DNA from: Thiobacter sp. AK1
GTDB lineage: Bacteria > Pseudomonadota > Gammaproteobacteria > Burkholderiales > Thiobacteraceae
Assembly (NCBI RefSeq): GCF_039822265.1
Contig: NZ_JBAJEX010000001.1
Location: forward strand, 372,001-436,000
Reading direction: 5' to 3'
DNA: 64,000 nt
The position numbers and the translations under genes are program-made. Shown piece by piece: positions 54,685-63,658 of the stretch; within the stretch, counting starts at the first letter, position 1; the number at the start of each line of letters is the position of its first letter. The notes beneath the pieces are model-generated. The model saw only the letters and a list, made by a program, of their open reading frames with translations. It did not search any database and had not been told where the DNA came from.

Positions 54685-57669
54685 ATGTCCTCACATTTCG
54701 TCATCACCATGCCCCAGCTCTCGGACACTATGACCGAGGGCGTGGTGGTCACCTGGGAAAAGAAACCCGGTGACCGCGTGGAGCGCGGCGACATCGTGGC
54801 CACGGTGGAAACCGATAAGGCCATCATGGACGTGGAGGTGTTCAAGGCCGGTTATCTCGCCGGTCCCTTGGCCGAAGTCGGCTCCACCGTGCCGGTGGGG
54901 GGTGTGCTGGGTTACATCACCGACACACCCGGCGATCTGGCCATCGGCGCTGACGAGGTGGTAACCGAGCAAGCGCCTTCGGAAATGATCCCCCACCATG
55001 CTGGCACCGCCATCGTCATGCCCCAACTATCCGACACCATGACCGAGGGCGTGGTGGTGACCTGGGAAAAGAACATTGGCGATCCCGTCAAGCGCGGCGA
55101 CATCGTGGCCACGGTGGAGACCGACAAGGCCATCATGGACGTGGAAGTGTTCCAGGAGGGCTACTTGTCTGGTCCCCTCGCCGATGTGGGGAGCACGGTG
55201 GAGGTGGGCCATCCCATGGGCTTCATCGTCAGCGACCCAGCCAAGGTGGTGGACACGGCGGTCACCATCACCGCCGATCACAAGGTCAAGGATGTGCACC
55301 ACAAGGCACCCACGCCGCCCAAGGCGGCGGCAGCACCTGCCACTCCACCCAAACCAGTCGTGACGGCCACTCCCACTATCAGCGCGCAGGCCAAACCCGT
55401 GCCGCGCGTGCCCGGTCGCAAGGCGTCGCCCTACGCGCGCAAGGTGGCAGGCGCCCTGGGCGTGGACATTAGCACGCTCGCCGGCAGCGGGCCGGAAGGC
55501 GTGATCGTCGCCGCCGACGTACAGCGGGCACGCCCCAGCATGGCAGAAGTGGCGCACAGCCTGCCCCAGGTGGACGTGCCTGGCCAGGGCCGTCCCATGA
55601 CCTCCATGGAAAAGGCCGTGGCCCATGCCATGACGGCCTCCCTCACCCTGCCCACCTTCCACGCCACCATGAACATCGACACCACGCGTCTGATCGCCGC
55701 CGCCAAGGCTAAGGGCGTGTCGGTGACCGTGGCCATCGCCAAGGCCTGCTCGGTGGCAATGCAGAACCATCCGCGCATGAACTGGGCCTACCAGCCGGTG
55801 GACAAGATCGTGGAGCGTGCCAATCATGATTTCGGCATCGCCGTGAAAAGCGACGATGGCGGCTTGGTGGTCCCCATCTTGGCTGGCATTGAGCGTAGGA
55901 GCTTGGAAGAGCTGCAGGCGGCGTGGAACGATCTCGTGCCGCGTGCGCGTATCCGCAAGCTCGCGCCACGAGAGTTCGCCAATCCCACCTTCACCATCTC
56001 CAACATGGGAATGTTCGGCATCACCCATTTCACCGCCATTCCCACCCCAGGCATCGCCGCCATCCTGGCCATCGCCGCGGCGGGTCCCCAAGGCACGCCC
56101 TTCACCATCACCGCGGACCACCGCGTGCTCAACGGCGCCGACGTGGCTGCCTACCTGGTGGCGTTGAAGGACATCATCGAGCGCCCGGAAACCTGGATGG
56201 AAACCGCCGGCACCAAAGCACCGCCAGCCGCGCCCATCCCGGCAGGCAAGTGGGACACCCAGGTGCTGGTGATCGGCGGCGGGCCCGGTGGCGAGGACTG
56301 CGCCCGGGATCTCGCCGACCATGGCATTCAGGTGGTGATGGTCAACGATGCGCCCCTGCCCGGCGGAGAATGCCTGTGGCGCGGCTGCATCCCCTCCAAG
56401 GCTTGGCGTCACGCGGCCGACCTCATACGCGAGCGCGCCCACGACGCGGCGAAGGGCGTGGCTGGCACGGATGCGCCGCGCCTGGTGTGGGACACCCTGG
56501 AAGCCCATCGCAAGCAGGTGCTCAAGACCCGTGGCGAGCTGGCTCTGAAGACGGATAAGGGAATGAAAATCGACGTGCGGCACGGCTTCGCCCGCTTCGT
56601 GGATGCCCACACCGCAGAGATCACGCCAGCCCAGGGCGAACCCTACCGCCTCACCTTCGGCGCGGGGGTGATTGCCACCGGTGCCCCGCCCTTCGTGCCG
56701 GCGATTCCCGGTGCCAAGGAGGGTTTGGCCAATGGTGGAGTGCTCACCTCAGACACCATCTGGAATCTGCAAAAACCCGTGAGCCGATTGGGCATCGTCG
56801 GCGGTGGCGTGATCGGTGTGGAAATGGCACAGATTTGGAAGGACTTCGGCGCCCAGGTCCTCATGCTGGAAGCGCGTGACCGCATTCTGGCCGAAGTGGA
56901 GGAAGAGATCGCCAAGCAGCTTGCTGCCCTGCTCGAGAAGGAGTTTCCCGTGGTGACCTCGGCCAAAATCACCGCCATCTCCGGCGAGCCCGGGGCCATG
57001 CGCATCCAGTACACCGACGGCACCGGCGCCAGCCACGAATATGCCTGCGACTACGTGCTCATGGCCACCGGCAAGCGGCCCGACACCTCGCGCTTGGGCC
57101 TCGAGCATGCCGGCGTGGAGCTTACCGGCGCAGCGATCAAGGTGGACGCCCACTGCCGGACCAGCCAGCCCCACATCTACGCTGTGGGCGACGTCATCGG
57201 CGGCTACATGCTGGCCCACACGGCCGCGACCCAAGGCCGCGTCGCTGCCCACAATATCACTGGCCATCCCGCGCAATACAACCCCGATCTGGATTGCGGC
57301 GTGACGTTCTCGCGACCCCAGGCCGGTTTCGTGGGCCTGTCGCTGGCGCAGGCCAAGGCCAAGGGCATCGATGCGGTGGAAGCCAAAATCCCCTTAAGCA
57401 TCGACGCCAAGGCCATGATCAGCCTGGAGACCCACGGCATGATCAAACTGGTGGCCGACAAGGCCACGCAGAAGATCATCGGCGTGCATTTCCTGGCCGA
57501 GCACACCGATACCTTGATCGGCGCCGCGGTGATGATGGTGTCGGGGGGCATGACGCTGGCCCAGGTGGCGGAAGCCATTTTCCCCCATCCCACGCAGACG
57601 GAACTATTCGGCGAACTGGCGCGGCGGCTCTTGGCGAGGCTGCGGCGCACGGCCAAGGCACAGGCTTAG
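54685..57669 (+). CDS. Fused pyruvate dehydrogenase E2-E3: dihydrolipoamide acetyltransferase and dihydrolipoyl dehydrogenase
   Basis: A 994-residue fusion. Two lipoyl domains carry the lipoyl lysine in ETDKAIMDVEV (Lys 45 and Lys 148). A peripheral subunit-binding domain (SPYARKVAGALGVDISTLAG) is near residues 250-285. The acyltransferase domain at about 300-510 ends in ITADHRVLNGADVAAYL: the usual HxxxDG is HxxxNG. The E3 part starts near residue 522 (TQVLVIGGGPGGEDCARDLA), has the redox disulphide in GGECLWRGCIPSKAW, a second dinucleotide site (GIVGGGVIGVEMAQIW) and the C-terminal HPTQTELFGEL histidine region. One polypeptide thus covers acetyl transfer to CoA and lipoate reoxidation. Confidence 0.92.
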   Translation: MSSHFVITMPQLSDTMTEGVVVTWEKKPGDRVERGDIVATVETDKAIMDVEVFKAGYLAGPLAEVGSTVPVGGVLGYITDTPGDLAIGADEVVTEQAPSEMIPHHAGTAIVMPQLSDTMTEGVVVTWEKNIGDPVKRGDIVATVETDKAIMDVEVFQEGYLSGPLADVGSTVEVGHPMGFIVSDPAKVVDTAVTITADHKVKDVHHKAPTPPKAAAAPATPPKPVVTATPTISAQAKPVPRVPGRKASPYARKVAGALGVDISTLAGSGPEGVIVAADVQRARPSMAEVAHSLPQVDVPGQGRPMTSMEKAVAHAMTASLTLPTFHATMNIDTTRLIAAAKAKGVSVTVAIAKACSVAMQNHPRMNWAYQPVDKIVERANHDFGIAVKSDDGGLVVPILAGIERRSLEELQAAWNDLVPRARIRKLAPREFANPTFTISNMGMFGITHFTAIPTPGIAAILAIAAAGPQGTPFTITADHRVLNGADVAAYLVALKDIIERPETWMETAGTKAPPAAPIPAGKWDTQVLVIGGGPGGEDCARDLADHGIQVVMVNDAPLPGGECLWRGCIPSKAWRHAADLIRERAHDAAKGVAGTDAPRLVWDTLEAHRKQVLKTRGELALKTDKGMKIDVRHGFARFVDAHTAEITPAQGEPYRLTFGAGVIATGAPPFVPAIPGAKEGLANGGVLTSDTIWNLQKPVSRLGIVGGGVIGVEMAQIWKDFGAQVLMLEARDRILAEVEEEIAKQLAALLEKEFPVVTSAKITAISGEPGAMRIQYTDGTGASHEYACDYVLMATGKRPDTSRLGLEHAGVELTGAAIKVDAHCRTSQPHIYAVGDVIGGYMLAHTAATQGRVAAHNITGHPAQYNPDLDCGVTFSRPQAGFVGLSLAQAKAKGIDAVEAKIPLSIDAKAMISLETHGMIKLVADKATQKIIGVHFLAEHTDTLIGAAVMMVSGGMTLAQVAEAIFPHPTQTELFGELARRLLARLRRTAKAQA

Positions 57670-57679
57670 CAGGCACGAG

Positions 57680-57732
57680 CGATCATGGCGTTTAGCCATA
57701 CCGGGTGAAGAAACCGCGCCTCGCCATGATCG
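57680..57732. other. Large inverted repeat between convergent operons
   Basis: CGATCATGGCG (57680-57690) and CGCCATGATCG (57722-57732) pair perfectly, with partial extension outwards (AGGCA / TGCCT). It lies between the ends of the E2-E3 gene and the response regulator gene, where a bidirectional transcription stop would be useful, but no T-run follows. Confidence 0.45.
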
Positions 57733-57807
57733 TGATGCCTGCCTCTCCCAAGGGGCGCCAGGGAATGCTTCGTGCCGTTTCCCGCTGAAAGACCGCAGGC
57801 GCGAACC

Positions 57808-59169
57808 TCATTGGCTGCCCCGCTCCTGCCAGGCCTTCAGCTTACGCCACAACGATGCGCGATTGATGCCCAGAATCTGCGCGGCGGCCGACTGGTTGCC
57901 ATTCACCTGTTGCAGCACGTGGCGCACGTAGGCCCGCTCCTGCTCGGCGAGGGTGGGCAGCCGCTGCGCGTTTTCCGGCGGTGGCCAGCGCGGGCTGTGT
58001 TGCAGCGCCTCCGGCAGATCGGCGAGTTGGATGGTGTCCCCATGGGCGAGAGCGGTTCCCCGCTCCATCATGTTCTCCAGCTCCCGCACGTTGCCCGGAA
58101 ACGCGTACGCCATCAGCGCCGCCAGCGCCTCGGGGGCGATCTCTCGCACCGGTCTTTTCATGCGCGCCGCGGACTGCGCCAGGAAATGGCGGGCAAGCAG
58201 CGGGATATCGCCTCGGCGCTCGCGTAGCGGGGGAATCTTCAGGTTGACCACGTTGAGGCGGAACCACAGATCTTCCCGGAAGCGGCCTTGCCGCACGGCG
58301 GCCTCCACGTCCCGGTTGCTGGCGGCAATCACACGCACGTCACACTTCACCGGGCGGGTGCCACCGACACGCAATACCTCGCCCTCCTGCAGTACCCGTA
58401 ACAGCTTGACCTGCATCGCTGGCGGCATTTCCGTCACCTCGTCCAAGAACAGGGTGCCGCCGTCGCTTGCTTCCACGAGCCCTTTCTTCAGGCCGGTGGC
58501 GCCGGTAAACGCGCCCCGCTCGTGGCCAAACAACTCGTTTTCCAGCAACGTTTCGGAAAATGCCCCACAGTTGACGGCGAGATAAGGCCCTGCTGCCCGT
58601 GCGCTGTGACGATGGATGTATTTCGCAAGCAATTCCTTGCCGGTGCCGCTCTCCCCGGTGATGAGTACGTTACAGTCGGTGGGCGCGACGCGACGGGCGA
58701 GCTCCAAAAGACGTTGCATGCCCGCATCCTGGGTGACGATGCCATCGCCTGCGCGGTAGCGGCTGAGTTCACGTTGCAGCGCATCATTCTCCCGGCGCAG
58801 AAGGACCTTCGCCACGGCCTCCGCCACCACCTTGCGCACTTCCTCCAGACGAAAAGGTTTGGCGATGTAGTAAAACGCACCCTGCTTGAGCGCCTGCACC
58901 GCGGACTCCGCCGTGGCATGGCCAGTGATGACGATGACCTCGGCCGAGGGTTGCAACTCGCGGCTCTTGGTCAGCACCTGCATGCCATCCACCCCTTCCA
59001 TGCGCAGATCGGTGAGCACCACGTCGAAGGTTTCCCGCTCTAGAAGCGCTACAGCCTTGGCACCGCTGGCCACTGCAGTTACCTGGTAACCCTGCCGCTC
59101 CATCACGTGGCGCAGGTTGTCGAGGGCGATGGGCTCGTCGTCGACGATCAGCAGTTTCGCTGGCGTCAT
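57808..59169 (-). CDS. Sigma-54-dependent response regulator (NtrC family)
   Basis: A 453-residue enhancer-binding protein. The receiver domain has LLIVDDEP and the phospho-acceptor Asp in FDVVLTDLRMEGVDGMQVL. The AAA+ domain has Walker A GESGTGKELLAKYIHRHS, the sigma-54 contact loop GAFTGATGLKKGLVE and Walker B GGTLFLDEVTEMPP. A Fis-type helix-turn-helix closes the protein (NQSAAAQILGINRASLWRKL). The start at 59169 overlaps the kinase stop as ATGA. Because a strong sigma-54 promoter lies divergently upstream of the pair, that promoter is its likely target. Confidence 0.95.
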   Translation of the reverse strand: MTPAKLLIVDDEPIALDNLRHVMERQGYQVTAVASGAKAVALLERETFDVVLTDLRMEGVDGMQVLTKSRELQPSAEVIVITGHATAESAVQALKQGAFYYIAKPFRLEEVRKVVAEAVAKVLLRRENDALQRELSRYRAGDGIVTQDAGMQRLLELARRVAPTDCNVLITGESGTGKELLAKYIHRHSARAAGPYLAVNCGAFSETLLENELFGHERGAFTGATGLKKGLVEASDGGTLFLDEVTEMPPAMQVKLLRVLQEGEVLRVGGTRPVKCDVRVIAASNRDVEAAVRQGRFREDLWFRLNVVNLKIPPLRERRGDIPLLARHFLAQSAARMKRPVREIAPEALAALMAYAFPGNVRELENMMERGTALAHGDTIQLADLPEALQHSPRWPPPENAQRLPTLAEQERAYVRHVLQQVNGNQSAAAQILGINRASLWRKLKAWQERGSQ

Positions 59170-60647
59170 GGCTGAGCCGCCTTTTGGGGCAGACGGATGC
59201 GGAACGTGGTCCCGACCCCGGGTGCACTCTCGACCGCGATGCATCCACCATGTTCTTCGATGATCTCGTACACCACGAACAGCCCAAGCCCCATCCCGTG
59301 TCCCACCTCCTTGGTGGTGAAAAAGGGGTCGAAGATGCGCGGCAAGATCTCCGGGGCAATGCCCGGCCCGTCGTCGCTGACGCTGATCTCCGTTTGCACG
59401 TCGCTCCGTTTGCAGCCACTACCCCAGGCCAGGCCCGAGGGCAGCGGCGCGCCTTGTATTTGCCTCGCGCCGATGACGATACGCGCCTTCTGTCCGCCGG
59501 CTTCGAGCGCGTTGCAGATTAGGTTCACGAACACCTGCTGCAGGCGCTGGGCGTCGGCATACACCACCAGATCTTCGGGAATCTCCAATCGCACCGCCCG
59601 TTTCGCCGGAACCGGTTCGCGCACGAAGCCAACGGTCTGCTCCACCAGCGCCCGCAGCGGCACCGGCTGGCGGGTAAAGCCTCGATCCCGGGAAAAATCC
59701 AGCAGTGTGCGCACGATGTGGCGGGCCCGTTCGGTTTGTTGGTCGATTTGCTCCAGGTAGCGCCGGATGGTCATCACATCCGATTCGCCAAGCTCTTCCT
59801 GGAGGATCTGGCAAGAAGTGGAAATGTTGGACAAGGGATTGTTGAGTTCGTGGGCCACGCCCGAGAGCATGGTACCGAGAGCGGCCAGCCGCTCCGAGCG
59901 CATGAGCGATCGCTGGCGCAGCTCGATCTCCTGCAGCAGATGATTGATGGCATCGACGGTGGAACGGATCTCGCGATCCTTGGAGGCCAACACGAGGTTT
60001 GCGCGACGGTCGGCGCGAATCGCTTCGACCCCCGCCTCGATTTCCTTTAGCGGCTGGACTACCTGCCGTGACAATGCCCGGCCAAGCCCGATGACGAACA
60101 GCGCGAGAGCGCCGATCATGCCCAAAAGCAGGACACGCAAAGTACCGAGGGTGGACTGGACCTGCTGCCGTTCGCTCACCGCCATTTGCTGCGCCAGCTC
60201 CACCAGCCCCTTGCCTAGCTCGCGCACTTGTGGTTCCAGTAGGCCCCGTTGCGCGGCATCGGCAGCCACGTAGGCCTCCATTTTCTCGCGATAGGCAAGA
60301 AGCAGATGGTCGAGCGCCACCAGTTTGTCCTCCGCTGCGATGGCCCGAAAACTATCCCGATGAACCGTCAAAAGCTCACGCGCCGCCGCGACATAGCGCG
60401 CGTTTTCCACCTGGTCCGCAGGCTGCCCATGGAGAAAATAGTTGCGCTCGAAACGGCGTATGCCCAGCACCGTGTCGAACAGATCGCTGGCGCGCTGTCC
60501 CAGCATCACTCGGGCCTCCAGGGTGCGCAGCTCGCCCACGAAAAACAACGACACCGCGAGCATGATGACCGCCACGGCGTAATAGCCCAGCATCAGCCGG
60601 CCCCGCAGGGAACGGGTGGTCAGGGCAAGCCCAAGCGACTTGAACAT
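59166..60647 (-). CDS. Membrane sensor histidine kinase (NtrB/ZraS-like)
   Basis: About 493 residues. Two membrane helices (YYAVAVIMLAVSLFFVGEL and LLLGMIGALALFVIGLGRAL) enclose a helical periplasmic sensor of about 150 residues. A HAMP-like linker follows. The phospho-acceptor His is in LSGVAHELNNPLSNISTSCQ; the ATPase N and G boxes are LICNALEAGGQ and SVSDDGPGIAPEILPRIFDP. Start codons at 60647 or 60665 are both possible and neither has a strong ribosome binding site. The signal sensed is unknown. Confidence 0.93.
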   Translation of the reverse strand: MFKSLGLALTTRSLRGRLMLGYYAVAVIMLAVSLFFVGELRTLEARVMLGQRASDLFDTVLGIRRFERNYFLHGQPADQVENARYVAAARELLTVHRDSFRAIAAEDKLVALDHLLLAYREKMEAYVAADAAQRGLLEPQVRELGKGLVELAQQMAVSERQQVQSTLGTLRVLLLGMIGALALFVIGLGRALSRQVVQPLKEIEAGVEAIRADRRANLVLASKDREIRSTVDAINHLLQEIELRQRSLMRSERLAALGTMLSGVAHELNNPLSNISTSCQILQEELGESDVMTIRRYLEQIDQQTERARHIVRTLLDFSRDRGFTRQPVPLRALVEQTVGFVREPVPAKRAVRLEIPEDLVVYADAQRLQQVFVNLICNALEAGGQKARIVIGARQIQGAPLPSGLAWGSGCKRSDVQTEISVSDDGPGIAPEILPRIFDPFFTTKEVGHGMGLGLFVVYEIIEEHGGCIAVESAPGVGTTFRIRLPQKAAQP

Positions 60648-60657
60648 TTTTGCATAG

Positions 60658-60684
60658 TGCAACATATTGTTTCGTTTTGCAACA
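60658..60684. promoter_or_regulatory. Candidate enhancer site: two TGCAACA repeats 20 bp apart
   Basis: TGCAACA occurs at 60658-60664 and 60678-60684, start to start exactly 20 bp, about two helical turns. It lies roughly 140-150 bp upstream of the -24/-12 promoter and next to the kinase start codon. Such phased repeats are typical of NtrC-family binding sites. Confidence 0.5.
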
Positions 60685-60808
60685 CATGGCGATTTGCGAT
60701 TTCTTTTCAAGGCATTGGTGCTGTATTGGAGCACCTGCCCGTTGCAGGCTATAACGGCGTCAACCAGCACCGATGGCGTCAACTCCGCTAAAACAACGCG
60801 TTATCCTC

Positions 60809-60826
60809 TTGGCACGGATGGTGCTA
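60809..60826 (+). promoter_or_regulatory. Sigma-54 (-24/-12) promoter
   Basis: TTGGCACGGATGGTGCTA matches the RpoN consensus TGGCACG-N4-TTGC with the GG and GC dinucleotides at the required 10-bp separation. Transcription would start near 60836, about 25 nt before the ATG of the 66-residue protein. Confidence 0.8.
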
Positions 60827-60861
60827 GAGAGGACTCAGAATCACAGGAGACCCACGACACC

Positions 60862-61062
60862 ATGACAACCCTAGACCGCATCCTCACCGCCCTTGCCTTC
60901 GCCAACGCCGGCAATTTCCGCGAGTTCACCACGCTGCTCGACACCATATCGGAACCCGCTGCCGGCTCGCCAAAGAAGTCCAGGCAGTTGCGCCTGGTAC
61001 CTCCGGCTCGAAACGACGACGCACCGGGGCCGGTGGCCAACATGTGGCCCTCCCATCGCTGA
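60862..61062 (+). CDS. Small protein, 66 residues, sigma-54-controlled
   Basis: Starts MTTLDRILTALAFANAGNFR at the ATG at 60862, preceded by AGGAGA at good distance. The N-terminal half is helical and amphipathic, while the C-terminal half is Pro/Arg-rich and probably disordered. No family recognised. It is the first gene behind the -24/-12 promoter and is followed after 33 bp by the DUF599 gene. Could be a regulator or adaptor of the membrane protein. Confidence 0.65.
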   Translation: MTTLDRILTALAFANAGNFREFTTLLDTISEPAAGSPKKSRQLRLVPPARNDDAPGPVANMWPSHR

Positions 61063-61095
61063 GCCGCCATCTCTGATCACCCATGGGAAGCGTCC

Positions 61096-61836
61096 ATGAA
61101 TAGCTTTGCCGAACTTAAGCTGGACATTATTGCCTTTACCGTGAGTGCCGCAATGGTGGCGGGCTATTACCTGTTCTTGCATTTCAAGGGGCGCAGCGAC
61201 CCCACCTACACCATTCATCGCGTCAATGCGCTGGCGCGCAGGTTGTGGGTGGAAAATGTCATGCGCAATCCCAACAAGGATGTCATGGCTGTGCAAACCC
61301 TGCGTAACTTCATCATGGGGTCCAGCCTCATGGCATCCACCGCCGCACTGCTGGTCATGGGAACCCTGACCCTGTCCGGCCAGGCCGACAATATTGCCCA
61401 GAGCTGGCACGCGCTCAGCCTGGGAGGCTCCTATTCCAGCCAACTGTGGATCCTCAAGGTGATGCTGCTGCTGGTGGATTTCATCGTCGCTTTCTTCGCC
61501 TTCGCCCTCTCCATCCGGTTGGCGAACCACGTGCTATTCATGGTCAACATTCCCGCGCACGATGCCCATCACAGTCTCGCCCCACGGGCGGTGGCGCGGC
61601 GTCTGAACCGAGCCGGGCACATGTTCGCGGTGGGCATGCGCGCCTTCTTCTTCGCCATTCCCCTCGTGTTTTGGCTATTCGGCCCCTGGTATTTGTTGCT
61701 CGCCTCGACAACGCTGGTGTTCACCCTGCACCACCTGGACCGCAGCGACTCACTCGAAGAGCTGGAATCCGAGAGCCTAGCCGAACCACGCCAATCTCCC
61801 GTCATCTCCATGCAACAGGCGAAGCGGGCAACCTAG
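61096..61836 (+). CDS. DUF599-family membrane protein
   Basis: A 246-residue protein with four membrane helices: the first after MNSFAELKLDIIAFTVSAAM, then near residues 70-95, 115-140 and 185-210. The family pattern RLWVENVMRNPNKDVMAVQT, LRNFIMGSSLMASTA and the later RAFFFAIPLVFWLFGPWYLL fits DUF599. Function unknown. Likely co-transcribed with the 66-residue protein from the sigma-54 promoter; a terminator follows at 61859. Confidence 0.88.
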   Translation: MNSFAELKLDIIAFTVSAAMVAGYYLFLHFKGRSDPTYTIHRVNALARRLWVENVMRNPNKDVMAVQTLRNFIMGSSLMASTAALLVMGTLTLSGQADNIAQSWHALSLGGSYSSQLWILKVMLLLVDFIVAFFAFALSIRLANHVLFMVNIPAHDAHHSLAPRAVARRLNRAGHMFAVGMRAFFFAIPLVFWLFGPWYLLLASTTLVFTLHHLDRSDSLEELESESLAEPRQSPVISMQQAKRAT

Positions 61837-61858
61837 CCCCTCGCTTGGGTGTCGTTTC

Positions 61859-61885
61859 GGGCCGCGTCTGCGGCCCTTCTTTTTT
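61859..61885 (+). terminator. Rho-independent terminator after the DUF599 gene
   Basis: A 7-bp stem GGGCCGC / GCGGCCC with loop GTCT is followed by TTCTTTTTT. Confidence 0.9.
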
Positions 61886-61900
61886 GACTGCGCGCCACCT

Positions 61901-61928
61901 TTGGGCCAGCCCGCCGCCGGGGTAGAAT
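61901..61928 (+). promoter_or_regulatory. Candidate sigma-70 promoter of ettA
   Basis: TTGGGC (61901-61906), 16 bp, TAGAAT (61923-61928). The predicted transcript begins near 61935, directly in front of a second copy of the terminator hairpin. Confidence 0.5.
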
Positions 61929-61937
61929 AGTGTGCCA

Positions 61938-61955
61938 GGGCCGCGTCTGCGGCCC
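61938..61955 (+). repeat. Second copy of the 18-bp terminator hairpin in the ettA leader
   Basis: GGGCCGCGTCTGCGGCCC is identical to the stem-loop at 61859-61876, but here no T-run follows. It would form a hairpin at the 5' end of the ettA mRNA, about 30 nt upstream of the start codon. Confidence 0.8.
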
Positions 61956-61984
61956 GCATCGTTTTCTTCAGCCGAGGTAACCGC

Positions 61985-63649
61985 ATGGCCCAATACGTCA
62001 TGTCCATGCTCCATGTGAGCAAGACCGTGCCGCCCAAGCGGCAGATCATCAAGGACATCTCCCTCTCCTTCTTCCCGGGCGCCAAGATCGGGCTATTGGG
62101 GCTCAACGGCGCCGGCAAATCCACAGTGCTGCGCATCATGGCCGGAGTGGACAAGGAATACGAGGGCGAGGTGCAGTGGCAGCCTGGCATTTCCATCGGT
62201 TATCTGCCCCAAGAACCTCAACTCGACCCGGAAAAGACCGTGCGTGAGGAGGTGGAAGCGGGTCTGGGTCCGGTGCTGGAAGCGCGCCGTAAGCTGGATG
62301 AGATCTACGCCGCGTACGCAGAGCCGGATGCAGACTTCGAAAAGCTCGCCGAGGAACAGGCCAAATACGAGGCCATTCTCGCCGCCGCTGGCGCGGACCT
62401 GGAAAACCAGTTGGACATCGCTGCCGATGCCCTGCGCCTTCCGCCCTGGGAGGCGAAGATCGCCCATTTGTCCGGGGGTGAGAAGCGGCGCGTGGCGCTG
62501 TGCAAGCTGCTATTGTCCAAGCCCGATATGCTGCTACTGGACGAGCCCACCAACCACCTGGACGCGGAATCGGTGGAGTGGCTGGAGCAGTATCTCGTGC
62601 GCTTTCCAGGCACCGTGGTGGCAGTGACCCATGACCGCTATTTCCTAGACAACGCCGCCGAGTGGATCCTGGAACTGGACCGTGGTCAGGGCATTCCCTG
62701 GAAGGGTAACTACTCGTCCTGGCTGGAACAGAAAGAGCAGCGTCTTGAACAGGAGCAAAAGCAAATCGATGCCCACATGAAGGCCATGAAACAAGAGCTG
62801 GAATGGGTGCGCAGCAATCCTAAAGCCCGTCAGGCCAAGTCCAAGGCGCGCCTGGCCCGCTTCAACGAGCTCGCTTCGGTGGAATACCAGCGCCGCAACG
62901 AAACCCAGGAAATCTTCATTCCGGTGGGCGACCGGCTGGGCGATCAGGTGATCGAATTCCGCAACGTGAGCAAGGGTTATGGAGATCGGCTGCTCATCGA
63001 CAACCTTTCCTTCACCGTGCCACCTGGCGCCATCGTCGGCATCATCGGCCCCAATGGGGCTGGCAAATCCACCTTGTTCCGCATGATCATCGGCAAGGAA
63101 AAGCCGGACGCGGGTGAGATCGTCATTGGTCCAACGGTGAAAATCGCCGCCGTGGATCAAACGCGCGAGGGACTGGAAAACGACAAGACCGTGTTCGAGG
63201 CCATCTCCGGGGGCTCGGACGTGATCACAGTGGGCAAGTACCAGACGCCTGCGCGCGCCTATCTCGGCCGTTTCAACTTCAAGGGTGCCGATCAACAGAA
63301 ACTGGTGGGCAATCTTTCCGGAGGCGAGCGGGGGCGCCTGCATCTGGCCAAGACCTTGATCGCCGGCGGCAACGTGTTGCTGCTGGACGAACCCTCCAAC
63401 GACCTGGACGTGGAAACCTTGCGCGCGCTGGAGGAGGCGCTTCTGGAATTCGCTGGCAGCGTACTAGTGATCTCCCATGACCGATGGTTTCTGGACCGGA
63501 TCGCCACCCACATCCTCGCCTGCGAGGGCGATTCCCAGTGGGTGTTCTTCGCCGGCAACTATCACGAGTACGAGGCCGACAAGAAGCGTCGCCTGGGTGA
63601 GGAAGGGGCGCGGCCCAAGCGCATCCGCTACAAGCCCCTGACGCGCTAA
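61985..63649 (+). CDS. ettA: Energy-dependent translational throttle protein EttA (ABC-F)
   Basis: A 554-residue ABC-F ATPase that binds the ribosomal E site and gates the first peptide bond according to ATP/ADP ratio. Two ATPase domains: Walker A GLNGAGKST and GPNGAGKST, signatures LSGGEKRRVALCKLL and LSGGERGRLHLAKTL, Walker B LLLDEPTNHLD and LLLDEPSNDLD. The linker between them (around KQELEWVRSNPKARQAKSKA) is the P-site tRNA-interacting segment. MAQYVMSMLHVSKTVPPKR is the standard EttA N-terminus. Confidence 0.96.
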   Translation: MAQYVMSMLHVSKTVPPKRQIIKDISLSFFPGAKIGLLGLNGAGKSTVLRIMAGVDKEYEGEVQWQPGISIGYLPQEPQLDPEKTVREEVEAGLGPVLEARRKLDEIYAAYAEPDADFEKLAEEQAKYEAILAAAGADLENQLDIAADALRLPPWEAKIAHLSGGEKRRVALCKLLLSKPDMLLLDEPTNHLDAESVEWLEQYLVRFPGTVVAVTHDRYFLDNAAEWILELDRGQGIPWKGNYSSWLEQKEQRLEQEQKQIDAHMKAMKQELEWVRSNPKARQAKSKARLARFNELASVEYQRRNETQEIFIPVGDRLGDQVIEFRNVSKGYGDRLLIDNLSFTVPPGAIVGIIGPNGAGKSTLFRMIIGKEKPDAGEIVIGPTVKIAAVDQTREGLENDKTVFEAISGGSDVITVGKYQTPARAYLGRFNFKGADQQKLVGNLSGGERGRLHLAKTLIAGGNVLLLDEPSNDLDVETLRALEEALLEFAGSVLVISHDRWFLDRIATHILACEGDSQWVFFAGNYHEYEADKKRRLGEEGARPKRIRYKPLTR

Positions 63650-63658
63650 CGCACGCCG

